Below are positions 32,415 to 40,508 of a stretch of DNA of 64,000 bases, piece after piece. The stretch is from assembly GCF_000421145.1 (NCBI RefSeq), contig NZ_ATWH01000012.1, positions 1-64,000 on the forward strand. The letters run 5' to 3'. The position numbers and the translations under genes are program-made. This stretch comes from Glaciibacter superstes DSM 21135. Its GTDB lineage: Bacteria > Actinomycetota > Actinomycetes > Actinomycetales > Microbacteriaceae. The first letter of the stretch is position 1. Each line of letters begins with the position of its first letter. The notes under the pieces are model-generated. The model searched no databases. It was not told where the DNA came from and was given only the letters and a program-made list of their open reading frames with translations.

Positions 32415-33125
32415 TTCGAGTTGTTCCTTTCGGTTGGGTACACCCGGCTCGGTCTGAGACGGGAGTTCAAGGGACGCGAGCGACGGAATCGCCGTTCGCG
32501 CACGAGCCGAGAACCGCGCACGGTCCACCGGCTGAGTAGCAGGAGAATCGACCCACTCGTCGGCAAGACCAGCGGCCACGGCCTCCTCAGCCGTGTACCA
32601 GCTCTCGGCCTGCATCGCCGCACGCCAAGTTGCACGGTCGGTGCCAGTCCTGCCGGCGTACACGTCCGCGATCGAGTTCGAGAGCTTGTGGAGGATCGTC
32701 GCAACTTCGTCCATCAACTCCGCGTCGCCATAAGCACCGCCGGAAGCGTCATGGATCATCAGCTGAGAACCGCGGTTCATCACGATCTTGTCGCCAGCCA
32801 TAGCGATCACCGATGCCGCGGAGGCCGCCAACCCATCGACGTGCACTGTGACGTGCGCTCGATGGCGTCGGATCGCATTCATGATCGCGATGCCATCCCA
32901 CGCAGCGCCGCCAGGCGAGTTGATGTAGACGTTCAGCTCGTCCACGTCGAGTGCTGCGAGTTCGGTTGCCATGGTCTGGGCCGAAACGCCACCGCCCCAG
33001 AAGCTCTCACCGATCTCGTCGTAGATGAAAACGTCCGCAGACGTCGGCTCATCGGCTGCCTGTGCCTCGGCTCGCGCTTCTATCCGGAACCACGGTCGGG
33101 TGGGCCGGGCTGCTTCGTTGGTCAT
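31962..33125 (-). CDS. Capsid maturation protease (ClpP-like) with C-terminal scaffold
   Basis: 387 residues. Residues 30-190 are a ClpP-type serine peptidase: ELNVYINSPGGAAWDGIAIMNAI, nucleophile Ser in GLAASAASVIAMAGD, catalytic His in MIHDASGG. After a linker, residues 238-387 form an acidic helical region like phage scaffolds (LLLAAVDEALAEQ, RISPAHRDTWLAQLVTNEAG). The protease degrades the scaffold during head maturation. An internal ATG at 32414 may also yield the scaffold alone. Confidence 0.9.
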   Translation of the reverse strand: MTNEAARPTRPWFRIEARAEAQAADEPTSADVFIYDEIGESFWGGGVSAQTMATELAALDVDELNVYINSPGGAAWDGIAIMNAIRRHRAHVTVHVDGLAASAASVIAMAGDKIVMNRGSQLMIHDASGGAYGDAELMDEVATILHKLSNSIADVYAGRTGTDRATWRAAMQAESWYTAEEAVAAGLADEWVDSPATQPVDRARFSARARTAIPSLASLELPSQTEPGVPNRKEQLEMSDILAAGLRERLGVTDAAASDELLLAAVDEALAEQTSDTPTVPEGTVLIDSAVLSDLQASAELGRQAREEQDTTRRESIVSNAVTEGRISPAHRDTWLAQLVTNEAGTTALLGSLAKNTVPVSEIGTSEEPTEAESLYALAFGDDTKEA

Positions 33126-34381
33126 GCGGCCTCCTTGGGCTGTTTCGCGGCCGCAACGTCCGTCGCAGTCGGGTCTTTCACAGGCAGGCTGAACGCCGCC
33201 CGCATGAACGTCTCGAGCGTCTCGTCAGGAGTGATCACGCCGGCGTCAATGAGCGACTTCAGCGCCTCCGCAGTCAGCGCCCCACCCGAACCGATCGGCT
33301 TGAACACCAACCGCGGTGCCGGTTCCTCGGGACTCCAGTTCAGGTCAACGAGATCTTCGACGACGTGCGCCTGCGTGGTGTCCCTGATGTGCTCGGCAAC
33401 CGCGTTCAGCGAGCTAGTGAAGAAGTCCGCGAACGTCGACCCCAACGCCCACGACCCCGTCTCCGTGCCGAGGTTCAGGAAGTGCGCCAGCACCGCGCGA
33501 GCGATCTGCTCATCGTGGTACCGGATCGGCTTGTCGGTGTCCGGCAGCTTCCCCGTGACACCCATCAGCTCGAGTTTGGATCCGGCCGGGATCGATGCCC
33601 CCGCAGCCTCTCCCGCTCGGAAGCCAGTCGCGAGCGTCAGGCCAGCGCCCTTCTCCGACTTCAGCCACTCGTCACGCTCAGTGGGCGAGGCGGTGTCCGG
33701 TACCGGAGCGCCCGTGTAGACCGGAACACCGAGACCGTTACGTTCCACCGTGAGGGCTTGCGCGCGCAGCATCCGGTCCTTCAGTAACCAGTTCTTGTAC
33801 GCCGTGCGCAGGAGGCTCTGGCCGATCCAGTTCCCGCCCTCACGGTCGTTCACGTACGCAACCAGCCGGTCCACGGGGATCGGCTTATCAACCCCGTGCT
33901 GCTCGATCGCGATCAGACCACCATCACGGGCGACCTGCACATTCGAGATACTCCGAGGCGGCCGCCATGCGAGCTTCTTCAACCGCAGCTTCTTCCCCTC
34001 CGGCTTGTAGACCTGCTCGAAGAAGGAGTGCCCGTAAACCAGCTCGAGCAGCGCCAGCCGGAGGTGTTCGCCCCACTGGAACCGGCCACGCGTGCGGAGG
34101 GCAACAGCAGGAGGGCGGCCCTTCACCGGCAGACCCAGGTCAGTCGCGACTTCACTCACGACCTCATCGCGGGCGCCGGCGGGGTCGATCATCCACTCGG
34201 CGCCACGGATCGGCAAGGTCACCGCCCGCAACACAGACCCGATCTGGGAATCCTCACGGCGCATTTTGTCGAAAACTGCGACCGACAACGGCCACACCAG
34301 GTTCGGGTTCGTTTCGTGTGTTTCTTCCGCCAGAGACGCCCATGAGGCCAACTGGTCGGACTGATAACCGATCTCGGCCAC
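33122..34381 (-). CDS. Portal protein
   Basis: 419 residues, of the DUF935/Mu gp29-like portal type. Features: LVWPLSVAVFDKMRREDSQIGSVLRAVTLPI near the start, FFEQVYKPEGKKLRLKKLAWRPPRSI in the wing region, GGNWIGQSLLRTAYKNWLLKDRMLR and PIRYHDEQIARAVLAHFLNLG in the helical core. Forms the dodecameric DNA channel at one capsid vertex. Adjacent to terminase large subunit and protease, standard order. ATGA overlap with the protease gene. Confidence 0.9.
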   Translation of the reverse strand: MAEIGYQSDQLASWASLAEETHETNPNLVWPLSVAVFDKMRREDSQIGSVLRAVTLPIRGAEWMIDPAGARDEVVSEVATDLGLPVKGRPPAVALRTRGRFQWGEHLRLALLELVYGHSFFEQVYKPEGKKLRLKKLAWRPPRSISNVQVARDGGLIAIEQHGVDKPIPVDRLVAYVNDREGGNWIGQSLLRTAYKNWLLKDRMLRAQALTVERNGLGVPVYTGAPVPDTASPTERDEWLKSEKGAGLTLATGFRAGEAAGASIPAGSKLELMGVTGKLPDTDKPIRYHDEQIARAVLAHFLNLGTETGSWALGSTFADFFTSSLNAVAEHIRDTTQAHVVEDLVDLNWSPEEPAPRLVFKPIGSGGALTAEALKSLIDAGVITPDETLETFMRAAFSLPVKDPTATDVAAAKQPKEAA

Positions 34382-34405
34382 TTGAAACCTTCTCTCAGAA
34401 TTGCG

Positions 34406-36034
34406 CTAGAACCCCACAACCGCGAGGTTCACATCGGACGGCGACACGTCGTCACGGGTGACGAGCTCGGCTTGCGGGGGCGGTGGCGGAGTCGGTTCCT
34501 GCGGGGCCGGCTCGAGTACTTCGAGCCCATAGAGTGCGTTCGACTCAGCAACAAGCCCGCTGATATCGACAGGCAATGACTTCTCCCGATGCCACGCCTT
34601 GTTCTCCGCGTACGACATGACCACGGCACCTTCAACAGCCAGATCAACATCCGGCTGCTCGATGATGACCAAGCCCTTATCGCGAACTCTGTCTTTGGTG
34701 CGTCCCGTCGCAAGGGCGAAAGTTCCACCGTCGATGGCATGCACGACCAGGCCGAGTTTCCTCAACGGTTCGATCAGGTCGACCGCAGGCACGCCACGGC
34801 CTTGAATGACGACCTCCTTGTGCCCCGACTTCTCGGCGAGGTCCGCCATGTAGTCAGGCACCCACAGCACGCCGGCACGCTTCACGCGCACCGTCACGAA
34901 CGGGCGGCCATCCTCAGTGGAGACAGCTGCAGAGATCCACGACGTCGAACGGTCCGAGGACACGTCCACGCCCCACACTGTGCGGGAACCCTTCGGGATC
35001 CGGACGGAGCTGATCGGGACGTGCAAGTCCTTCCAGTCATTGACGTTGATGAAAGAATCAACCTTCGACGTCACCCACTGGCAGAGGACCTCGGTCCGGT
35101 ACCCGGCATCCGTCATGCCGCGAATGTCAGCGAGGGCCGAAGCAACAGTCATTGACCCATAGCCGATAGACGGGTTCGCCTGCAGGATGCCGTCGACGTC
35201 GTCCTTGTCGCAGCCCTCCGGCGCCGACCACTCGAACAGCGCGAGTGACATGTCGCGGCCGTTGGCGAAGTCCTCCGCCGAAGCGAGCCCGGACTCTACG
35301 TACGCTTTCCACTCGTTGATGTCAGCAATGCCAGCGTCACGCTGCTGCCGAAGCACCACAGCACTCATGTCGCCAGCGTTCGACAAGCCGATGAGCATGC
35401 CGCTCCAGAACGCCTTCATCGTCTGCGAAACCGCGTTCCAGGCCTTCCAGTCCTTCTGCTCACGCATCTCGTCCATCAGGACGCGCGCCGCAGGCTTGCC
35501 TCGGGCGTTCTTCGCGGCGCGGATCTCGTAGTGAGCTCGTGACCGCGCGGTGATCGCGATCGATCCGTTCGCGTCCCTGACTTTCGCGGTCGCGTCACGC
35601 AGCGCCGGAATGGCGAGGACAGCTTCTTCCACGGTCTCCGGGTCCGGGTCGCACCACATCTTGACCGCAGTCCACGGCTCCTTCGCGATGTCGAGGTTCT
35701 GCGCGACACCGACGACCTTGAACTTCAGCGGCGGCACCCGGTCAGGATGCCGAGCCGAGTCCACCCACAGCCACCAGGCGGCGAGCACCGACGCAAGCGT
35801 CGTCTTTCCCTGCTGCCGAGCGACGAGAACGATCACGCGACGGAACCGATACTGCCCATCCTCGAGCAGCTCGAGCGCGTGAATGAGGAGCCAGCACTGC
35901 CAGGGATACAACTCCACGCCGAGGATGTCGCGCGCGAAGTCGATGACCTCGAAGCCGAGGGACGTTTCCGGCGTCAGCTCACGCAGAGGACGCGTCCACA
36001 GCCGAGGCTCCGTGCGGCCGAACTGTTTCAGCAT
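34406..36034 (-). CDS. terL: Terminase large subunit
   Basis: 542 residues. ATPase: Walker A-like VLVARQQGKTTLAS (about 70-83), Walker B RVLMDEMREQ (about 186-195). Nuclease: VWGVDVSSDRSTSWISAAV with the first acidic residue and a later Asp near VDLAVEGAVVMSYAENKAW. Powers DNA packaging through the portal and cuts concatemers. The C-terminal 40 residues are Pro-rich. Follows a small terminase-like gene by 12 nt. Confidence 0.94.
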   Translation of the reverse strand: MLKQFGRTEPRLWTRPLRELTPETSLGFEVIDFARDILGVELYPWQCWLLIHALELLEDGQYRFRRVIVLVARQQGKTTLASVLAAWWLWVDSARHPDRVPPLKFKVVGVAQNLDIAKEPWTAVKMWCDPDPETVEEAVLAIPALRDATAKVRDANGSIAITARSRAHYEIRAAKNARGKPAARVLMDEMREQKDWKAWNAVSQTMKAFWSGMLIGLSNAGDMSAVVLRQQRDAGIADINEWKAYVESGLASAEDFANGRDMSLALFEWSAPEGCDKDDVDGILQANPSIGYGSMTVASALADIRGMTDAGYRTEVLCQWVTSKVDSFINVNDWKDLHVPISSVRIPKGSRTVWGVDVSSDRSTSWISAAVSTEDGRPFVTVRVKRAGVLWVPDYMADLAEKSGHKEVVIQGRGVPAVDLIEPLRKLGLVVHAIDGGTFALATGRTKDRVRDKGLVIIEQPDVDLAVEGAVVMSYAENKAWHREKSLPVDISGLVAESNALYGLEVLEPAPQEPTPPPPPQAELVTRDDVSPSDVNLAVVGF

Positions 36035-36046
36035 CCGAGCCTCCGA

Positions 36047-36388
36047 CTACGCGATACCGCGCTCCTCCTTGAACCGAGCCAGATCATTCGGCACCACCGG
36101 CACATCGTCGTCATCGACCTCAGCGCCAGCCGCCGCGACAGCAGCCCGCTGCGCGGACGATTCCGAGGACCCCTGAACGCGACCGCCAGTCCCCGCAAGC
36201 ACCCGCCGCAAATCCTTCGTCGCCGACAAATACGCCAGACGCGTCCGCGCCCCGCCACCCTCATCGAGTTCCTTCGCGAGATCCCGCAACAGCTCCACCA
36301 GCAGCGCCTCCTCAGGCACATGCACCAGCCCTGTAGCTCGCAGCATCCGCGTCAACGCACTCCGATGCCTACGATTCGCAGCAGCCAT
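36047..36388 (-). CDS. terS: Probable terminase small subunit
   Basis: 113 residues from the ATG at 36388 with GGAGG upstream. Basic helical N-terminus (ANRRHRSALTRMLRATGL) followed by a helical pair (LLVELLRDLAKELDEGGGARTRLAYLSATKDLRRVL). Size and position just before terL fit a DNA-recognising small subunit. No clear homologue recognised, so this is by context. Confidence 0.65.
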   Translation of the reverse strand: MAAANRRHRSALTRMLRATGLVHVPEEALLVELLRDLAKELDEGGGARTRLAYLSATKDLRRVLAGTGGRVQGSSESSAQRAAVAAAGAEVDDDDVPVVPNDLARFKEERGIA

Positions 36389-36440
36389 CTCCGAACCTCC
36401 AGGGGTGGGGTGAAAAACGCGACTCAAACCCGGGGAGAGA

Positions 36441-36465
36441 GGACCACTCAGGCGGGGAGTGGTCC
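36441..36465. repeat. Perfect 9-bp inverted repeat upstream of terS
   Basis: GGACCACTC at 36441-36449 and GAGTGGTCC at 36457-36465 with a 7-nt G-rich loop (AGGCGGG). It lies in the 165-bp gap between terS and the divergent gene at 36554, where a cos or packaging site would be expected. No T-run follows on either strand, so it is not a typical terminator. Confidence 0.45.
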
Positions 36466-36553
36466 GTGGTGTCTGATGTTGCTGGATTTTCTGACGGTCG
36501 GGGTGGGTGAGGCGATACTCTGACTGGACGATCGCCGATGATTGGAGGCTTCG

Positions 36554-36955
36554 ATGCCGCGGTTCTATGAGTCAGACGGTTCTTACGAGAACGTGAACGA
36601 GATCGCTGATCGCAACGGGTTGATCTGGGATGGTCACTACGGTTCCCCGTATGGCGTTGAGGAGCTCATCGAGCGTGGCCGACTCGATGCGCATAAGGGT
36701 GAGGTCGACAGGTTCGATCGGTTGTTCGATCACACCATGCGGTTGCGTCCTCGTGGGTCAGGAGCGCGTAAGCCTGTACTGGCGATTAGCTCTCCGTATG
36801 TTGATGATGACGAGGGCCTTCGGAGCATGGTCTTGGAGTTCTGCGATTTGTTTGGTTTGGCTGCTCGAGTGAACGATCCGAGTTACAGGACATATCGGGT
36901 GGAGACGACGGTACCTATCGTGTTTTGGCGACCTGACTTGCACCACTTGGTGTGA
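36554..36955 (+). CDS. Phage accessory protein, unknown
   Basis: 133 residues, on the plus strand against the flow of the late operon. ATG with TTGGAGG upstream and a possible -10 GATACT near 36513. It begins YESDGSYENVNEIADRNGLIWDGHYGSPYG, mostly polar, with a later segment LAISSPYVDDDEGLRSMVLEFCDLFGLAARVND. No domain recognised. The base composition is more AT-rich than the neighbours, typical of an acquired accessory gene. Confidence 0.65.
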   Translation: MPRFYESDGSYENVNEIADRNGLIWDGHYGSPYGVEELIERGRLDAHKGEVDRFDRLFDHTMRLRPRGSGARKPVLAISSPYVDDDEGLRSMVLEFCDLFGLAARVNDPSYRTYRVETTVPIVFWRPDLHHLV

Positions 36956-36974
36956 CCCTCGCAGGTTGCTGGGA

Positions 36975-37292
36975 TCACCACCAGTCAGGTACTGCGTCTC
37001 CTAGACCCAGGCTTGGTGCGTTCTTCCCTCGCGCCTGGTTGCACAGCGTGTGACTGTGCCTGAAGTTGGTGGGGTCTTCTTGTAGCTCCGGGTAGTCGTC
37101 AACGGAGAAGAAGTGGTCGAGGTTGTGACTGGCTGGTGTGCTGCCTGGGTCGGCGTCGTAGTCGATGCCTTCTTTGCACAGCCAGCAGTCTGCGTCGACG
37201 TCGCCAGCAGTGTTGAGGAGCTTTCCTTGCTCGAAAAATTCGTCCCGCAGTTTGTGCATGCGGCGTGTGTTGGTGCGTACGCGTGACGCCAT
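36975..37292 (-). CDS. HNH endonuclease (terminase-associated)
   Basis: 105 residues from the ATG at 37292. Zinc pair CWLC near residue 38; His in SHNLDHFFSVDDYPEL and FRHSHTLCNQARG give the H-N-H set. HNH proteins beside terminase genes assist cutting at cos in many siphoviruses. Lies about 590 bp upstream of terS in the same direction, with the accessory plus-strand gene between. Confidence 0.85.
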   Translation of the reverse strand: MASRVRTNTRRMHKLRDEFFEQGKLLNTAGDVDADCWLCKEGIDYDADPGSTPASHNLDHFFSVDDYPELQEDPTNFRHSHTLCNQARGKNAPSLGLGDAVPDWW

Positions 37293-37376
37293 AACGGGTG
37301 GCCTTTCGATCCCCGGCCCTATCCTCTGCCGCAAGTAGTGTTCGCTGCAGATCCATCAGGAAGGGAGGTGATAGAT

Positions 37377-37619
37377 ATGGCAGGAAACAAGAATCGCGCC
37401 GACGTCTCCGGCAACCGGAAAGACGGGTACAAGGCGACGCAGCAGGGCAAGCCAACGATAAAGGCCCCGACGCAAGGGGCAGTCGAAGCGAAAGCCAAGG
37501 CGCAGGTCGAGAAGGCCGGCGGCGGTCAGGTGTACATCCACCGGCCGAACGGGCAGATCCGTGACGCAGACACGGTGGCGAAGGGCAACGAGTCCAAGGC
37601 GAAGGACACGAAGCACTAA
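37377..37619 (+). CDS. DUF2188-like small protein
   Basis: 80 residues, preceded by a full-length Shine-Dalgarno (GGAGGTGAT at 5 nt). Lys/Ala-rich start (KAPTQGAVEAKAKAQVEKAGGG) and GGQVYIHRPNGQIRDADTVAKGN at the end, the core of DUF2188, a small domain of unknown function common in accessory DNA. Confidence 0.7.
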   Translation: MAGNKNRADVSGNRKDGYKATQQGKPTIKAPTQGAVEAKAKAQVEKAGGGQVYIHRPNGQIRDADTVAKGNESKAKDTKH

Positions 37620-37687
37620 CAGGGATGGGAGTGCTCAGCGCGAACTGGGCACTCCCGGACCGGCTGATGCGTCGGTAGGGTGGCGGC

Positions 37688-37966
37688 ATGAGATCCAAGG
37701 ACGAACGCAAAGCCGACTTCGAACGCCGTGAAGCCGAACGGAAAGCGAAGCTCGCGGCTAAGACCGAGGCGCGCCGGGTGAAGGCTGCAGCTGGTGATGC
37801 GCGGCGTGCGGTGAAGTTAGGCAAGTGGGATACCAGGAAGCGTGCCATTGATGCGTCTGCGCAGATGGATGTGTATCTGGATCAGCAGCGGCGCCTGAAG
37901 GCCGGTGAGGTGATCCCTGCGGAGGATGTGGTGGGGTTGCCGCAGCGGGTGCCGTACACGTACTAA
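37688..37966 (+). CDS. Small basic helical protein
   Basis: 92 residues. Residues 1-45 are highly charged helix (KDERKADFERREAERKAKLAAKTEARRVK), probably a coiled coil or nucleic-acid-binding. TAGGGT at 37676-37681 is 6 nt before the ATG, a leaderless promoter. Function unknown. Confidence 0.6.
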   Translation: MRSKDERKADFERREAERKAKLAAKTEARRVKAAAGDARRAVKLGKWDTRKRAIDASAQMDVYLDQQRRLKAGEVIPAEDVVGLPQRVPYTY

Positions 37967-38162
37967 GAGGTTGCCACTCGCCCATTGGTGAACGTGTGCG
38001 ATCCTCCGACCGGCATCGCGGAATGTGCACGCGGTGCCGGCGGTCGGGTCGACCTTGATCGGTTGGGCTGGCGAGTGACAAGTATTGGTTATGCCCGAAC
38101 TGGGCACAGACAGTGCGACGGCTCGATCGGTACGCTCGTTGGCACCATCAACGAGGACGGGA

Positions 38163-38363
38163 ATGAGCATGGCAATTGAGTACCAGATCCGAAAGAGCAC
38201 GAGCGCAACCCAGCCGTACTACTGGCGGATCGTCGAGACGGGGAATAGCTCTGTGCTCGCCACCAGTGAGACCTATGTGCAGAAGCAGAGCGCAGTGAGC
38301 GCCGCCTACTTAGCAAAGAATGGCAGCGCGTCAGGGGACATCATGGACTACACCGGCTCGTAG
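38163..38363 (+). CDS. DUF1508 (YegP-like) protein
   Basis: 66 residues. YYWRIVETGNSSVLATSETYVQKQSAVSAAYLAKN matches the single-copy DUF1508 module, where W and the S-E-x-Y segment are conserved. The family has no proven function. ATG codons at 38163 and 38169; GAGGACGGG upstream. Followed by a strong hairpin at 38373-38414. Confidence 0.75.
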   Translation: MSMAIEYQIRKSTSATQPYYWRIVETGNSSVLATSETYVQKQSAVSAAYLAKNGSASGDIMDYTGS

Positions 38364-38372
38364 ACCGGTGAT

Positions 38373-38414
38373 GGGCGAGGCCCCTGGAATTGCGCTCCCA
38401 GCGGAGCCTCGCCC
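38373..38414 (+). ncRNA. Stable stem-loop after the DUF1508 gene
   Basis: GGGCGAGGC (38373-38381) and GCCTCGCCC (38406-38414) pair over 9 bp; inside, CTGG/CCAG forms a second helix, and outside CGGT/ACCG can extend it. No T-run follows, so either a factor-dependent terminator or a structured RNA element. Could also be a DNA palindrome used as a binding site. Confidence 0.4.
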
Positions 38415-38489
38415 GGTGACCGTTTCTGCCCGACACACGGAGGTCAATCCGTTACCCGGGCCGAAGGGCGGCCACAAGGCTTAACGATA

Positions 38490-38515
38490 AAAGCCCCGAT
38501 GAATTCTCATCGAGG
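38490..38515 (-). terminator. Terminator of the leftward early operon
   Basis: On the minus strand GCCTCGATGA pairs with TCATCGGGGC (one T-G pair) around GAAT and is followed by TTTT. It lies 50 bp after the last leftward early gene. Confidence 0.82.
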
Positions 38516-38561
38516 CGTGATTGTCGCTAGCGCCATGCTACTACAGGGTGGTGCACACGCG

Positions 38562-38816
38562 TCATTCCGCGGTTGTCGGCGTGGCGCGGGTTGCTTTGTG
38601 TCGGAGGATCGTTTCTCGGTATTGCGCGAGGAGCTCGTCGACGTGGATGTAATTAGTGCCAAGGATCCGGTACACGCGAAGGCCGTTCCGCGCGTACCGG
38701 TCGATGGTGGAACGGGTCTTCTTGATGCGTTGTGCTGCCTGGACTTTCGTTAGGTAGTTGCTGCGGTGCTCGAGGAAGTCAAGGGTTGTGCCACGATCAA
38801 TCATCGTCGTTCGCAT
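38562..38816 (-). CDS. Helix-turn-helix protein, excisionase/MerR-like
   Basis: 84 residues. LTKVQAAQRIKKTRSTIDRYARNGLRVYRILGTNYIHVDELLAQYRE is a winged helix-turn-helix of the AlpA/Xis/HTH_17 type. Could be the recombination directionality factor, although it lies far from int, or a regulator of late genes. Start at 38816 or 38804. Diverges from the gene at 38830, whose -10 overlaps this start region. Confidence 0.75.
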   Translation of the reverse strand: MRTTMIDRGTTLDFLEHRSNYLTKVQAAQRIKKTRSTIDRYARNGLRVYRILGTNYIHVDELLAQYRETILRHKATRATPTTAE

Positions 38817-38829
38817 CTAGGCTTTGGTT

Positions 38830-39282
38830 ATGAAAGGCACTCGACTCGTCACTTTTCGCATCAACCGCAGCGACCTCGCTCAGGCCCTCACGCTCGTCGA
38901 GGGTGGCCTTGAGGCACGAGATACGTCGAAAGACTGGAGTGACTCGCTTCCCGAACACCTCGCGGTCGTCCAGTACTCGGCATGGTACGGACCAGAAACC
39001 GACGTCATCAGCTATGCCGAACAACTCACTTCGCAAGCCACTCAAAACCTGCGGACGGCTGGGCTCTGGTTCGAGTCTGTCGGCAGTGGCGTAGTCGCTG
39101 GGGGCGGCGCTGGGTACTCGAAGTACATCGTGCGTAGCCCGGGATCGACGGACCCTCGAGAAAGCATGAGCTTCATGGCAATGGATGAGGCAGATTTTCA
39201 TCGCCAGTACGATCTCTTCTTCAGCCATATTCCACTTGGCGAGATGGAAGTCGAAGTCATCCATCCAAAATACGACGATTGA
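38830..39282 (+). CDS. Phage accessory protein, unknown
   Basis: 150 residues. TAGGCT at 38818-38823 is 6 nt before the ATG (leaderless). Sequence alpha/beta: FRINRSDLAQALTLVEGGLEARDT, then AEQLTSQATQNLRTAGLWFESVGSG and a C-terminal MEVEVIHPKYDD. No domain recognised. On the plus strand, opposite to the surrounding early genes, so probably expressed independently, for example in the lysogen. Confidence 0.62.
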   Translation: MKGTRLVTFRINRSDLAQALTLVEGGLEARDTSKDWSDSLPEHLAVVQYSAWYGPETDVISYAEQLTSQATQNLRTAGLWFESVGSGVVAGGGAGYSKYIVRSPGSTDPRESMSFMAMDEADFHRQYDLFFSHIPLGEMEVEVIHPKYDD

Positions 39283-39305
39283 CGAATCGGGCTGGGAAAT
39301 AATAC

Positions 39306-39992
39306 TCATGCCAGCCAGTCCAGAATACGCGAATACGACTGCCCCGGAACCTCATAACCGCAATGCGAGCAGGACACACTCACGTCGTGGACATCCTCGG
39401 AGAACCATACGGCACTGACCGTTTCGAGGTCGCACACTGGGCACGGACGCGGGTACACGTCCCGTGGTCGACGCGGCGCTGTCGGGTATTTGCCCCGGAG
39501 TCTCCACAGCAGCCCCGTCACGTCGCTTTCGTACTCTTCCGCGCCCGGGAACCCATGGATGCGTTCTGCGTGTGTCAGCAGCCACATTGTTTGCAGGCGG
39601 ATAAGCATGTGCGCGCCCTCCGGAGTCGTCCCTGCGCGGAACCCCAGCACCGGCGCATCCGCATAGCCGGCGGACGGGTGAGAGTCGTAGAAGTTCCTCG
39701 ACGCGATCGCAGCGGTCGATGGCGGATCTACTTCCAGCACGCGTGCCCAGTAGGTGACCCATTCGACCAGCTGCCCGTACACCGCATCAGAGTCATCGGT
39801 TGCTGTGAGGCGCATCGGTGACACGTACTCGGCGAGGACTTCCCCGCGCTCCGTGTGATCGATGAGTGACCGGACGTAGAGGATCAGGTCTGGTGCTTCT
39901 CTGAGCGCGCTGAGCGCCCTGCGGTGACGGATGCGGGCGAGTTTCTGCTCCTCGGTCTCTTCGACCTCTTGGGGGATGTCGAGCTCAACCAC
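39306..39992 (-). CDS. Phage protein with C-terminal zinc ribbon
   Basis: 228 residues from a GTG at 39992. Helical N-terminal part (EEVEETEEQKLARIRHRRALSALREA) and a zinc ribbon at the end (PCPVCDLETV and VSCSHCGYEVPGQ). Such proteins occur near replication genes in actinophages, function unknown. It overlaps the small membrane protein gene before it. Confidence 0.65.
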   Translation of the reverse strand: MVELDIPQEVEETEEQKLARIRHRRALSALREAPDLILYVRSLIDHTERGEVLAEYVSPMRLTATDDSDAVYGQLVEWVTYWARVLEVDPPSTAAIASRNFYDSHPSAGYADAPVLGFRAGTTPEGAHMLIRLQTMWLLTHAERIHGFPGAEEYESDVTGLLWRLRGKYPTAPRRPRDVYPRPCPVCDLETVSAVWFSEDVHDVSVSCSHCGYEVPGQSYSRILDWLA

Positions 39993-40128
39993 GTTTCTTG
40001 ACCTTTCCGTATCGGATGACCTCGTAGCCGGATCGGATGATGATCGCGACGACGAGGAGTGCGAGGAGCACGCCGACGATGACGAGGCACCAGGTGAGCG
40101 CCCAGAGGAGGAATTCCCACGGCGTCAT
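39985..40128 (-). CDS. Small single-span membrane protein
   Basis: 47 residues: MTPWEFLLWALTWCLVIVGV starts a hydrophobic helix of about 30 residues, followed by a basic tail (YGKVKKRG). Starts in an ATGA overlap with the preceding gene's stop and overlaps the next gene by 8 nt, which supports translation. Function unknown. Confidence 0.6.
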   Translation of the reverse strand: MTPWEFLLWALTWCLVIVGVLLALLVVAIIIRSGYEVIRYGKVKKRG

Positions 40129-40508
40129 CGGGAACCTCCACCCATAGGGACGGGCAGCGCGCCACGGCGATCGATGTACTCACACCACGCGACAGCGACA
40201 GCCGCAACCTGCACAAGCTCGGTGCGAAGCTTGATCGCATCACTCTCAGCCAACGCCTCGAAGACCTCTTCCAACAGGATCGAGGCCATGCTCGCACCGC
40301 CGTGGCGCGACTCGACATCGGTTTGATTCGTCGCCCGATACGCCAGCTGGAAGGCGGGAGTACCAGAGTAGATCGGCCCCATTTCGCGCAGGGGACGCAC
40401 GCTCGCCCCGGTGCCGTCGTAGCTCATCGATTGGTCACCCCACTTCGCGTCCTGACGGTCGCGCTCGTCCTGCACATCCTGCAAGACCTTGCCTGTTGTG
40501 GCGCTCAT
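40125..40508 (-). CDS. MazG-like / NTP-PPase-like phage protein
   Basis: 127 residues. VLQDVQDERDRQDAKWGDQ at the start and ASILLEEVFEALAESDAIKLRTELVQVAAVAVAWCEYID at the end match a phage family with MazG-like helices, where E-E-x-x-E and a later Glu would bind Mg. Hydrolysis of nucleotides is suggested, not shown. ATGA overlap with the small membrane gene. Confidence 0.65.
   Translation of the reverse strand: MSATTGKVLQDVQDERDRQDAKWGDQSMSYDGTGASVRPLREMGPIYSGTPAFQLAYRATNQTDVESRHGGASMASILLEEVFEALAESDAIKLRTELVQVAAVAVAWCEYIDRRGALPVPMGGGSR

Noticed and set aside
32133..33719. 528-codon plus-strand frame opposite protease and portal
   Set aside because: Antisense shadow with no domain; capsid genes on the minus strand explain the region.
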